Origin: Prunella strophiata
Lineage: Eukaryota > Chordata > Aves > Passeriformes > Prunellidae
Assembly (NCBI GenBank): GCA_036583965.1
Contig: JAZBQD010000030.1
Span: forward strand, 107,854,662-107,918,661
Length of the DNA: 64,000 nt
Reading direction: 5' to 3'
A program made the translations under genes and the position numbers. The notes below the pieces were generated by a model that was given only the letters and a program-made list of their open reading frames with translations, was not told the DNA's origin and ran no database searches. Below are positions 11,501-25,600 of the stretch, in pieces. How positions within the stretch are numbered: the stretch's first letter is position 1; each line of letters starts with the position of its first letter.

Positions 11501-14500
11501 TTCTCATAGTCCAAATTTTTTGGTTTTTACTGCAGATGTAAAGTACAGGATGTGTTTTCCAGCCTGGGCAGAGCATTTTCTTCATGCTCAGAGTTAAATG
11601 GAACTAGCTTTTTTTTGCCCTCATTGTCTTCCTCCTTAAATGTCAAAATTGTGATGTACACCACACTCTCAGTTAAAACTGTGTCTGGTATAAAACTCAG
11701 CATCTTGTCCTTTGTTGTTTCATTGCTGGATTTGTAAGTTTAAGAGCTGCTAGACTTCAAAACATTGTCTGGTAACGAGTTGCTTGTAATAGAAGGCTTT
11801 AGTTGTCTGTGAATCCAGTAACACAAAGGAGGTACTTCAGCCTGAGAAACTGCTGAAATACCAAAAATTGGTTTACACCTTAAAACACCTCAATGAAATT
11901 CAGAAGTGGATTTTGAGTAATTCCTTATTAAAAAAAACCCCAAACCATAAAAATCCACACAAAACAACATAAAAATACCACTTTGTAAGTTAAAATACCC
12001 TTTTAGATTTTACTGTCCTCTGTCCCAGCTTGATTTTGTAGAAGGAACAAAACAAAAAAACCATTTCGATGCTGCAGTATTTATTTATGCAGTATAAATA
12101 AATACTTGTGTGCACACACAAAAAGCACAGTTAAATACTTACACTTAGAAGGGAAATCTAGATATTGTGAATTCCCAGTGAAGTATTCAGTTTGCTGTGC
12201 TGCTCCCACAGCATCAGCTTTTCTTGCTGGCCGCCTCTAATAGTCTTCCTTATAAAAATGATGTAGAATGTCTTGCTGCTTGACTTAATATGAATTGTTG
12301 GTGGATTCTTTTTTTTTCTTCCTGACAGGCAGGAAAACATGAAGCCATTGTAAAAAATGTGCATGATCTCCTTGCAAAATTAGCTTGGGATTTCTCTCCT
12401 GAACAGCTTGATCACCTGTTTGATTGTTTTAAGGTAATTTTGTGTTTTGACTGTATTCAGGAAATGGGTTGTGAGGGTGTGTGTAAATTTGTGGCTTTTT
12501 CAGTGTCTGTCTTTCTCCTTTTAGATTTGCTCAGTTTCTGTATATTAAAAGACTTCTTAATATGTAGCAACATTCTGTAATATTTAATTCTAGAAAGGCT
12601 ATTCTTTAATGAGCACTCCTTGTGAGATTTTCTGTTTACTTCCTGTCTAAAACAAAGGCTGCTTATTTTTGTTTAGTAGACAATTTTGTTTTCTGGTTTG
12701 AACACTTCAGGATAATGCAGGTCTGTGGAGCCTGTAGTATTAAAGTTACATTAAGCAATCCAGGGAATATAGAATTTTCCAAATAAAACAAGTTATTTGT
12801 CTTAGATACCTTTCTGCATTTGTTCCAAATTAAGAAGTGTTGGTGATTTAGTAAATTATGTTTTTCTCTTGGCATTAGAGTAGATTTTGTCAGGTTTACT
12901 GGGCAATGCTAGCTTTGATCTTTTAAGTAGAGGAGATCAAGGACTTCCGTTCCCTGCTCCCCCAGCTTCCTCTTTATCATGTAATAACTTTTCTCCCTTT
13001 AGCTTACATACAAAGTGAAACAGTCTCAGGAAGATAAAGTTGAATGTTTATAAACACACAGTGATTTGTTTGAAATGACAAAACAACTTGTTTCTGAAAG
13101 TTTATGTTATTCACTGGCTTTTATGTATAACATTTAACATTTGCAGCTTCCAGTAGTGGTGCTCTCCAGCTTGTTTTACTGTTTCACTTTCAGGACATGA
13201 TCTCCTGTACTAGAAAATGCAAGCCAGCTTTGTAGATTCTGTTTTCTCTTTTTAGATAAATGCATTATAGTCATATTTTGGCTTACATGCAATTTGGGCT
13301 TTGTTTAGTGTGGTCTTGTAGTTTGGTGAATGTGTGTCTAATATTCTGTAGTTCAGATACTTAATCCAGTGCTCAGAAATTCTTTGTGTAAACTGTTGTG
13401 TCTGACCTTGAGAGATGGATATGAAGTGATGGTGTATTGAAAACTTATTCAGGAAAAGGTTCATGTAATGCAGGGGCCACATGTTTCAGTCTGATTCAGA
13501 GGCATGAATGATACTGAAGTTTTACTTATGTAGTGATCATAAGTTATTTAAGAAATTCTTTAAGTGTAAGCACAGGAGTTTTGTGAAAGCATTTAAAAGA
13601 AACAGCTGAGTTCACTCTGTTGGTGCGATTGTCAATGGCAATGTTAACTTTTACAAGTACATCTGTGATCTTTAAATGAAGAGCCATCTTTTTTTAAGCT
13701 TCAAGGTAAATATGCTGTAGTTGTAAATACAATAATGAAGAGAAGAGTTCTTCAGCTGTATGTGGCTTATGTATTGCTCTAATTTGCTATTTATTATTAA
13801 TGATAGGAATTAATGTGAAAGTTCTTTATGTAGTTGCATCACTTTATTATTGCATTATTTGTTAACAGTGCAGGTTATGTGTAGAATTTTTTTGAAAAGA
13901 CTTCTGTAATATTTTTTTAAAATACTGTTTTAGGCAAGTTGGACGAATGCAAGCAAGAAGCAGCGTGAGAAACTGCTGGAGTTAATTCGTCGCCTTGCAG
14001 AGGATGACAAGGATGGTGTGATGGCACACAAAGTGCTGAACCTTTTGTGGAATTTGGCTCACAGTGATGATGTGCCAGTTGATATCATGGACCAGGCTCT
14101 TAGTGCCCATATAAAAATCCTAGATTACAGCTGTTCACAGGTGAGTAATCCAGTATGAAACCAGTCTCCAAGTTTCCTTCCATTCCACAGAAGAAATTCA
14201 GGCTATTTGGCAATTTAACGAAAGTGTTACTTACATAAATTTGTATGGTTCTATCAACATCCTAGTACTTCTAAAATGTTACACATATGTAATATGTTAG
14301 GGCATATTTTAAACACCATTGGTGCTTTAATGGGAGAGAGTAAAATATATCAGTTTGCCTGTCTTGTTGCAGTTGGTGATGTAATGTAATTAACACACTG
14401 GAAGAATTGGAAAAGAACCCTAACAAAATAAATAGGGAGAAATGAAAAGCAACCCCCTACCCCTTTGCTTTTTCCCAAACTTCCTGCTAATTTGTTTCAG

Positions 14501-17500
14501 TGGGTTTTGTTGAGATTTTTTGTGCCAGTAAGTCCTTATCTATCCTGTATAATGTTAGAAAGGACATAACAAGATCCTTTTCATACTATTATACACTCTC
14601 CTTCCCCACTCAAACTTCTGTGGAAGTCTGTCAGAGTAGTAATTAATTATGGTTTGAAATGAATCCATTATCCATCTTGTTAAGAAACAGTTTCTCATTG
14701 TTTCTTGATATTTTATGACAGCAAGTAGAAATAAATAGAAGAGCAAATTATTTGAACACTTGTTAAATAAGTACTGAGTGCTTGAGTGCAGAGAGTTTGT
14801 AACACACTGGTAGCTTCTGCCAGCATGTAGTGCTGCTCAGATACTTCTGTTATGCTTTCATGCTTCAGAACTCAGGTGATCCAGTATTTGTTTATGATAG
14901 CTCTGCAATATGCTTGATTTTGATTATAAACTGCTGTTCTTTAAGGATCGAGATACACAAAAGATCCAGTGGATAGATCGTTTTATAGAAGAGCTTCGCA
15001 CAAATGACAAATGGGTCATTCCTGCACTGAAACAAATTAGAGAAATCTGCAGTTTGTTTGGTGAAGCACCACAGAACTTGAGGTAAGAATGGGATTGAGA
15101 TAAAATTTGGTCTGTTAAAAGTTGAATGGGTTGGAATTTAAATTTTTTTTTTTTTTTGCAAGAGGTCGGGAAAGTCTAGGTAAAACCATAACCTGTGTTA
15201 GAAGATGGTCTTGAGTTTATTTTAGTGTGTATAAATAGTGTCTAAAAAGTCAGACAGTTAAGTTTGGTAAGGGAGCATTAACTGCTTTTCATACATGTTT
15301 TTAATAATTTTTATGGTAATCTAGTGGAAAATCTGGATTTCTTTTTCAGTTATTCATGGAGTTTCCTGCCTAACAATGGAATTGGCTTACAAAGCATAAA
15401 TATGTTTTACGTGCCTATATAGCTGTATGCACACATACATACACAAATATAGCCACCCATCCTTGTTCTTTGATGATAAATTCTTGCAGGTCATCTAGTT
15501 ATGTGCTTAAAATCAAAGGTAACTTTGTAGTCTGGGTGAAATTCTCTACTGATTTTCTCTCCTGAATGGAATAGATTAGAAATGTGTGGAATTTGTTTTA
15601 TTGGGGTGAGGGGGTTTGTTTGTTTGTTTTGTGGGGGTTTCAATTTGATGTTTGTTTCTGAAAGGAAGAAATAATGAGAATCCATTATCAGTTTGGACTT
15701 GTTAAAGTATACATGATTATTTTAATTATTTTAAATGTCTTCTCAGTAAGAAAGACTGAGCCCTTAAGAGTATTCGTATTCACATCAGAATTTTACAAAC
15801 TCTGAAAAATATTGTTGGCTTATCAGTGCTGCACAATTGCTTTGTTTTAATTCTTGTAAGCAGATAAAGTATTCAAGTCAAGTGTTGCTGTTACAGTCAG
15901 CTCACAAGAAGGATCAAATCAGGGAAAGTTGAGGAAAATAAGCTGCAGTTGGCACAACACTATCTTCTTACTGATAGCATTTTCAGGAGCTGTGATAATG
16001 TTGCATTCCTGGGTTTTGGAATTTTCTTTATTCATTTAGTTTGCAGTATACCTCTCAAATTTTCAGTATATTTTAATTCCTTACAGTTTTTCATTAATGA
16101 TTGTTTGAGGTTTATCCAAAAAAGTCACAAGTTACCTGCCAATTAGCAGAAAAGTCTGTTTTCTGTGTCTTGGAATCCTTAACCTTGATCCAGGCAAAGC
16201 AAGCTACCTGGTTATTCAAGTTGAATGCTTTTAGCACAGTGCCCTAAGAAAGATGCTTTGCTTTAAGTAATTAATTACTGAACCACTTCAAGCATTCAAG
16301 GCACTGATTCAAGTTTCTGCTCCAAAGTAATCTTGGGAGGAGCTGAACTTCTTATGATTGTGGAAGGTTTCCTGTGTGGTCTGTGTACAGTTAAATGCTT
16401 TGAATGTCTCTCCTCTTTTTTTTTTTTTTTGCAAGAGGTTGGGAAAGTCTAGGTAAAACCATAACCTGTGTTAGAAGATGGTCTTGAGTTTATTTTAGTG
16501 TGTATAAATAGTGTCTAAAAGTCAGACAGTTAAGTTTGGTAAGGGAGCATTAACTGCTTTTCATACATGTTTTTAATAATTTTTATGGTAATCTAGTGGA
16601 AAATCTGGATTTCTTTTTCAGTTATTCATGGAGTTTCCTGCCTAACAATGGAATTGGCTTACAAAGCATAAAGATGTTTTACGTGCCTATATAGCTGTAT
16701 GCACACATACATACACAAATATAGCCACCCATCCTTGTTCTTTGATGATAAATTCTTGCAGGTCATCTAGTTATGTGCTTAAAATCAAAGGTAACTTTGT
16801 GGTCTGGGTGAAATTCTCTACTGATTTTCTCTCCTGAATGGAATAGATTAGAAATGTGTGGAATTTGTTTTATTGGGGTGAGGGGGTTTGTTTGTTTGTT
16901 TTGTGGGGGTTCAATTGATGTTTGTTTCTGAAAGGAAGAAATAATGAGAATCCATTATCAGTTTGGACTTGTTAAAGTATACATGATTATTTTAATTATT
17001 TTAAATGTCTTCTCAGTAAGAAAGACTGAGCCCTTAAGAGTATTCGTATTCACATCAGAATTTTTACAAACTCCTGAAAAATATTGTTGGCTTATCAGTG
17101 CTGCACAATTGCTTTGTTTTAATTCTTGTAAGCAGATAAAGTATTCAAGTCAGTGTTGCTGTTACAGTCAGCTCACAAGAAGGATCAAATCAGGGAAAGT
17201 TGAGGAAAATAAGCTGCAGTTGGCACAACACTATCTTCTTACTGATAGCATTTTCAGGAGCTGTGATAATGTTGCATTCCTGGGTTTTGGAATTTTCTTT
17301 ATTCATTTAGTTTGCAGTATACCTCTCAAATTTTCAGTATATTTTAATTCCTTACAGTTTTTCATTAATGATTGTTTGAGGTTTATCCAAAAAAGTCACA
17401 AGTTACCTGCCAATTAGCAGAAAAGTCTGTTTTCTGTGTCTTGGAATCCTTAACCTTGATCCAGGCAAAGCAAGCTACCTGGTTATTCAAGTTGAATGCT

Positions 17501-17681
17501 TTTAGCACAGTGCCCTAAGAAAGATGCTTTGCTTTAAGTAATTAATTACTGAACCACTTCAAGCATTCAAGACACTGATTCAAGTTTCTGCTCCAAAGTA
17601 ATCTTGGGAGGAGCTGAACTTCTTATGATTGTGGAAGGTTTCCTGTGTGGTCTGTGTACAGTTAAATGCTTTGAATGTCTC

Positions 17682-17717
<36 letters not shown>

Positions 17718-20700
17718 CTGACCATATCTACCTCAGATTTCAGGGCAGTCTGCATTGCAGTATGTAATAGCACCTTATTTTTATGCAGAATTTGAAAACA
17801 CATATGGCAGGAAAGCAACCTTGGAATTGAAAGTTTTAATCAAGGAACTTAAAAACCCTTTGTTAGCAAGATACTGTTGAGGGAGTTGTTTTAGTCAGGT
17901 GATATTACTGCCCAAGTGATGGAGAAATTTTCTGAGTGAAAACACAGTTTTGAAATAGTCAGTGACTTTCCAGTCCTCTTGAGTTTTCTCATAACTCTTA
18001 ATATTGATACAATTTGAAAACTGTAATGGATGCATACAATACCTCTTCCTTATCTGACTTAAAACTTTACCATCCTTCTAGAATTTGGAGTGAAAATACA
18101 TCTCAACAGGTGTTTATGACAACTACCTCAAAAACATGTCACAGAGCACATGCTCTTTATGCTACTCTTTTGAGGTGGATCAGCTGACTGGCACTGGCAA
18201 TGGAAAGTTCAGTCCAGATCAGCAAGTGCTACTGATTCTTGGCAAAAATCTGTATAAATTATCTTATGCCACTGGCACTGTAGAAATTCTTTTGAGGGGG
18301 AGGTTTTAATTGTTGCTGGTTATTCATGCAGTTGAACAAAGTGATGAATTGGTTATACAATTGCTGTGGCAAAATTTAGCACCCTGATCACAAAGAAATG
18401 CCACATGTGTCAGGAAGTTCATCTTAACCAGAATTGCAACATAAAATAATATTTATGTAAGTGCAAGGACTCTTATGAGTGCAAAGATGCTTATTAATAC
18501 TTAGGAATAGTCACCTTTATTACTCATAATGTTGACCTTTAGTCTACAGATAATCATAGTAATCCACTCTGTGTTGGGTGGTAGAGCCTCCTGTAGACCA
18601 ATATCAAATGTTTAAGTTTGATCTGTATCTACCTGAGCAGTGGAAGACCAGTCTCTTAAATTACTTGCCCAGGAGAATTAACTGAACACTGAGAGTTCAG
18701 TGGTTCCATAGTGCTTTTGAGGCAACAATGGTGCTTCAAGTCATTTTTTACCCTAAGCAGAAGAATTTGTGGGGATTGGTCACTGTGATTTGGATTTTTC
18801 ATCCAAATAATCTGCACTCTTTTAGTGGTGCATAGCATTTGTTCAGTTGGCACAAATGTCATCTTCAAAAGCTGAATTACATATGTAGTATTATATTGAG
18901 TGAGTTATAGATGGAGATAAATAATTCTTTTTAATCTATTTAAATTACATTGTTTGGAATTTTGCCTTTGCCACTTTGCCAGTATTTTTCAAACAAATAA
19001 GCATTCTTGCTATGTCCTTTTTCATAATCCAAAATACTTTGTCATCCCTTTCAAAATGTTATATTTTCTTTTTATGCATTGACTTTTGGTATCCATTTAG
19101 TATAGCACAATGAAAAGATGAGTTTGCTGTTAACTTCAATTTTTCGTGCTCCTCAGTTATTGGACATTAATAAGTGTCTAGTAACTGATGTGTGATAATA
19201 TTAAAGGTTAAATGATTGTGTCCTGATGGCAACATCATATTAGTCTAACCATAGATGCTTAAGAAAAATTTTAGTTGCATGTAGACTTTGTCTTAATACT
19301 AGAAAACATTCTAGAAGCTCTTGTCAGATTAGTTGTTTTTTTTTTTTTTCTGTGCCTAAAGACAATCATTTTGCCTTTGAGTCCATCCCAGCAATGGATC
19401 AAAAGCAATTGGAAGTGTTGCTTATGATCACTGTTATAACTCACAGCTCATAACTTTAGTTATTTCAATTATTAAGCTTTTCAAAGTCATTGCTAACCAA
19501 GATGGATCTGTTTGTGCATGTGGCTGAGAAAGGAGAGAAATAAAAAATATCTAATACAGAACATTGTAGTCGTCTGCTGATAAAGCTTTGTTTTTGCTGT
19601 ACTGTGTGAGATTGATATAAATGCATAATATTATGAATATAAATACACACTCTAATATCTTTGATTCCACCCCATCTTGGTTCTGTTTGTTTGTTTAGTT
19701 GTTTGATCATATGTATTTTCCAAATAATCAGTGTTCTTATTTTCTGTTACCCTGTGTGAATGCAGTTCTCTGTCTAGAGGTGATATCTTGGGTAACCACT
19801 AAAATAGGCATCCAGTCTTTTGCTGGATTTGCTGCTGTTTTATTCTCTGTAAGGAGGCTGGTGGAGATGGAATGAAACAGTTTCCTAAAGTGAAAACATA
19901 GAATGTTTTGAATCTATGAAGTCCTGTATGTTTTCTTTTTTCATGCTTTTGTTTTCTGTCTGAGAAATGTCTGGGTATTTGAGTGTTTTTAACACAATTT
20001 GTGTTTGAAATGCTCCTTTCAAACTATTTTAGAAAATTCTGCATGTTATGAAATTTAATCTTCTGAAAACCACAGTGCTTAGCAGCCCAAAGTCTGTTGG
20101 TTGCAGATAACAAAATTACTGGCAGGGTGTTGGTGGCTTCTGTCCTTTAAACCCAGATGGACCAATGATCTTTGGCCAGTGAATCAATTTATCTGTTGCT
20201 GTTACATCTGCAGTGAAATGTGGTTATCAGCTGTAAAGATCACTGTCAGCTGATGCTGGAACTGGGATTTCTTGCCTTCCCCACTGTTCTCTAAAGTGGG
20301 GAAGTACTATGGAGTGCTGTAGACCATGTGGTATGGACACTAGGAAGGATGAGAATTCAGCTAATTTTGAGGTCTACTTGTTTAAGTGTTGAAAGAAAGG
20401 AGAACAGTGTGAAAATCAGACCTTTGTTTCTTTAGGGCAGGCTATGGGATCAGCTGAGTGGCAGTGAAGAATGCTGCTCTTCGCCCTGACACCCATTTGT
20501 TTTCTTTTTTCTCTCTTTACCATGGAAGAGCAGTACTGGTTTATGCAGTCAAGATTATTGCTGTGATCTACAGCTACAGTAGTTGAGACACTTCGAGGGT
20601 GTTCTGCAGAGGTGATGAGTCCTCAGGCTCTAGAATTTGATAGTGTTCCATGGCTTGTGGGTCCTGGACACAAGCTCTGTATTTTCTTTTGCAGTTTGCT

Positions 20701-22540
20701 TTTGTTATCTGAATATTTCTAGTGTTGTTTAAGAGAAGCATTTTTGGTCAGGTCTTGATAATGCACTTAAATTGCAGTCTAATTATTTATTTGGGATATT
20801 TAATTTATTTCTTGCACTTTTTTTGGGGTTTTTAGGTTATATGCTCTGTGTAACAGGTTTTTTTGCATGTACCAACATTTTTCCACATAGTTATTGTTAG
20901 GAAAAAATCAATACTGTTTTTAGGGGTTTTTAAAGTATTGAAATAATTGGTGTGGTTATTGGCTAGTATACTTTGACTATGGTATTGAGTTTTACTTGGT
21001 GTTTTAATGTTAAATATAGCAGAGAATATCAGGTGGCTGTGGTAGAAACCAGGATTACACATATTGTGATTATACTGTAGTTGAGGGTACTCAATCTCTA
21101 CTATGCATTTTGGGCAGGTCTTGCTGCAGATATTCTCCCTCCAGCACACTGAGCTGTCCCATTGCTTTGATATTTTCCATACATATTGTAACCATATAAT
21201 CCTCATAAATTAGCTGCTTTAGTAGCTGGTGAGAACTGTTGATATATCAGAAGATAGAAAAATATTGCCAGAAAATTAATCTGTGTTCCATACGATATGT
21301 TGTAGGAAAATTTGGATCTTGCATCAAAGATGTGTCTCTTAAATTGATTTCTGAACTATTTGGTGCAAAGCTTCTTTCTTTTCCTCTAACATTTGTATTT
21401 TAATTTCAGTCAAACTCAGCGAAGTCCTCACGTGTTTTACCGACATGACTTAATCAATCAACTTCAGCACAATCACGCCCTCGTTACACTGGTTGCAGAA
21501 AACCTCTCTGCCTATATGGAAAGCATGAGGCAGTATGCTAAAGGTGAGTTTTAACATCAAAGTTGCTTTGTGGAGTATAGGAGAACACCAGTTGAAAATG
21601 GAGTTAAAAGTAAATTCTCATAATAAAATAACTGTTAAGTTTATTTGTTTAATTTTCAAGCATCTGTGGGGTTAATAGCCTTTGTGGTGTCTGGTTGGGT
21701 AAGAAGAGCTTAAAATACTAATTTTTTCTTTTTTATAATTGAAAACTGTGTGTTTTACAGCAGAATATGAGAAAGTGGCAGCCAGTTGTTTATGTGTGGA
21801 TTGATAAAAATCTTCTTGCCCTACTTATGCTAGGGTAGTATTTTTTTGTGGAAGGTTCTAGTAGTAAACTTCTAGTTTTGAATTTTGAATGCTCCTTTGA
21901 CAAGGTTTTTAATCACCTCAGTTTGCAGCCAGTATTTGGAATTTGTCAGGGAGAAGGACTTCAAACCACAGGGATGCCATTTCTTTTTCCCGTGTAGCTT
22001 CCACTTCTTTATAGGCTCTCTCACTGTGTTTGTTATTAGCAGCACTTGGGCAGCACATTGTGTTAGTATTTTTGTATTTTAGGCTAAATCCAGCTCTTTG
22101 CTGATGAATTTACCCTCTTACTCTGGATTAATTTTTAGCTACTGAGGTAGAAGCATGTAAGTGAAGGAGAATGGTGGGCCAGGAAACTTGGTACACTGGA
22201 CCACAGTTCTTTAAATATAAAATTACACCAACAAAAGTGAAAAGGAGGAGATCTACACTCCTCCTTCCCCACCACTGACTTTACTGACTGGAACCAAGGA
22301 CTATTCTACCCTGGCCTCATAACAGCCTGGCAGCCTTTCTGTTGCATCTCAAAAATGACACAGTATGTTCTGGAGGAATTCAATGTAGGTCATTCAGGGA
22401 GGACAGGATATTTGCACGTTGGAAAGCTTGTAGCTACCAGAGGACAGGAAAGTGGCCTTTTTGGAATTCATGTGTTTTGGACTATTAAGTGTATATATAT
22501 CTATATCTATATGTATATAGATATATATGTATGTGTTGTG

Positions 22541-22611
<71 letters not shown>

Positions 22612-25600
22612 TAAGAGATATCCAAAATACATACTTGTGGACTTGTATAAATAGTGGTGCTCTGTGAAGATGGTGACTTCAGCAAGGTGTAGGCCAGTGA
22701 GAATAACATTCAGTTAAATCTACATACTGCATCTGTATTTCTCTGTTGAGGAATACATGGTGGGGGGTTTACCCTAATTTAAGTTCCTTAACTAATTATA
22801 TCATTGCACTAATTAATGTTAAAATAATACTAAATTATTTGGTCTGTTCTCAGTATTAGTGTAGGAACTATTTTTAATTTATCTTATTTTTTAATTCTCA
22901 AGCCAAAAGGTCATTTTTGAAAATACTGTTTACCTATCAAATTGTTGAGGGCAGAAGAATTAGGCTGATGACTTGCATGATTCTTTTCCTTCCCCAAATA
23001 CACACATTGCCCTGCCCCTCCCCAGCTATAGTGACTCAGTTAAGCAGTAATACAAACATCTTCAGTGCAGTAGGAATTACAAGTGTGTAAAAGGTTTAAA
23101 TTTAATCTAATTACAAAGCAATTAAATTGCTCTTTCTTGAGATGAAGCTGCTGCAGAACTTCTCATTTGTATCAGAGTACAAAAGCAAAAGAATAATAGT
23201 GTGGGTTTTTTTATTAGGTGCTTTATTACATTATAAAGGGCAACCAGGAAATCTTCCTTATGTTCCAGATACTGTGCTCAGACTGTAATCCACAGTTCCT
23301 GTGCAAAAACTCTTTAATTTTCAGTTTTATATACTAAATAGAGCAGAACATAGAATACTGTGATGTTTGTCTTCCATGCCTTCACAGAGGAGGAGAAAAT
23401 ATGCCAGGGGGCTATGTAAATGAAAGGGAATAAGTGAAAGGGGAAGAAAGAAGATTATGCATGTGAAGAGAGAAAGAACTGGAAGCTGTAGAATTAAGTT
23501 TGGCTGGAGAAGGTGAATGAGACAGAGGGGGAAAATTCAAGGCAAAGATCCAAACAGCACAGGGTCAAACAAATGCCATAGAAGTAAAAAATCCAGTTGT
23601 TGATAGATATTCTTGGCACTTAACACTGCAATTACTATGTAATTTGGGTATTTTAAGATTACTTTTGGATTTGCCACATGTTTGTTTTCCTTGAAGTCTT
23701 CCATAGTTGTGTTCAGTGATGGAAAACAGTGTTTCTAGCCTTCAGTTATCCACTAATGCAGAGTGTTTTCTGGGATACTCCCCTTTAATATGTTTGCCTT
23801 TTTAGGGTTAAAGAGAAGCCTAATCTATGTTTCTGAATTTTTTCCATGCTCTGTGATTTTCCCTTCTTTTGAACTCATCCTTTCCTTCAGCTCTGCAAAG
23901 TCCTCCATGAGATGAGACAACTGCTCTTGGATTTTGTAGACCTGAAGGAGGTCACAGTTTAATCTTTTCAAAGATTTATCAAAGATCTTTTGAAAATTTC
24001 AATTCTCTTTTATTTCTCTTTCTCTGCAGTAATAAAAAATCCAAAGTGTTAATGAAGTGATCTACTTCTACAGTTTGTAGAAACTGTACCATATGATCTT
24101 CTCTGTGTGTTTATCACTAATTATACTTAAATTTTCAATAAGTTGCTTTCTGCTCCACTGTGTAAGAGGAGTTTTAAGGAGATCACACTGTGACTTGCTG
24201 TGGGATGTACAGAGTAGAAAATAAATCTGGGACATGTAGAAAGAATGTGATACAGAAAATATTTAGGAAAGTGGAATTTTTTTGTAGTTCAGAGTTTTTC
24301 AGAATTCTGAAGTACATCCACACTGCCTTTCTGCAGCTGGCTGGCTTTGAGTTCTCCTGTCATTGCCACTATTGATGTGTCTGTGAATTAATAGTCAGGA
24401 AGAAAAAGCCCAGGTAGTCCCCACAGTGAAAATAAACAAACACCACCAGCTCCCCCTCAACAAATCAAAATCAAACAAGAAACCCACCCTCAACACCCAA
24501 CACGTAAAGTAATCAATTTTAATTTCTCTGTAATGTGCTTGTCTGCCCTGATTTTTTTTTCTGCTCAAGACACAGCATATTTTACTGGTTATCTACTTCT
24601 AATTCTTACATAATTTTTGTTTACATACTTTTACATTATTTCTTCAGATTTTTTTCCCCACATTTCTCCTTTTGCTGATTGCTCATTTATGATCATTTCA
24701 TGAAAGTTAAGATTTAATTTTTAGGGATTTCTGATGAACGTAATGTCTTCAGTTTTGCAGACATTAGTTAACTACTAGTCTTCTGTTTCCCCTGTCATTC
24801 AGTATTTAAGATAATGTGCCTTTTACACTTGGATATAGAGAGGAGTATTTATGACAATTATTTTTCTCTTTGTTTTGAAGCACTGATGTACTTCTTTTTC
24901 CCCCTGCCTGATGTAATAGGAGAAACTGATTTTCAGCTCTGAAGATAAATTTTAGTGTTAGTCTTGATGGCTGGGTCACCTTAGTTAAAGGCAATCTGTA
25001 CATCTTTGCAAATAAGAAATATAGCATTAATTAGTTTATAGTGGAGCTGTCATAATGAATGTGTCATGATGAAATACTGCTAGTACAGATGAAGGTAATG
25101 CGAGTGCAAATCTAGATTGTATCTCTTTCATGAAAAAAATCTAAACAACAGCCAGCCACCAAACAAAACCACACCAAAACCATTTTCTTGTGAATTAATT
25201 GCTGTTTGTTAAGAAAATATTATGCTGATCTTTATCAAAATGCAGGTAAAAGTTTGACTTCATGCCTTACTTTCAAAAGACTTCTTCTGTTTCAAGCTTT
25301 TCAGTATTACAGGCATTTGGGGTTTATGTTTGGAAACTTGCAGTAAATAAAGTTGTCTTACTCTTTCTTTGTCTGAGTGATGTTGTGTGCATAGCTGTGT
25401 ATAAAGGTGGTAAAGAAATGGAGTCACAATTTCCTCTGGAGAGGAAAAAGCCTAAAAACCAGAAAAATGAGATTTTGGAAAAGATGCTTGTATCAAAACT
25501 CAAGCATCTTCAGAAAAAAAGCACTGGATAATTGAGTTATATGCTTGGTGTACTTCTATTTTCAACTGACTTTTGACTTCAAACTGACTGCTTGAAAATA

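Larger units (their letters stand above)
15083..21409 (+). other. Intron 10
   Basis: At 6,327 nt this is the longest intron in the window. About 2.55 kb of it is a two-copy tandem duplication (15143-17714). The remainder, 17715-21409, is AT-rich sequence without any recognised repeat, RNA or gene. Open frames at 18656-18868, 19465-19710 and 20832-21206 (all minus strand) look random. Confidence 0.82.

Noticed and set aside
16944..17417. 157-codon + strand open frame, with its C-terminal 65 codons also open at 15949-16146
   Set aside because: It lies within the tandem duplication. One-base indels in copy 1 break the frame, the product resembles nothing known, and the region is intronic.
22355..22709. 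Open frames encoding long Tyr-Ile runs
   Set aside because: Translation of the TA microsatellite.
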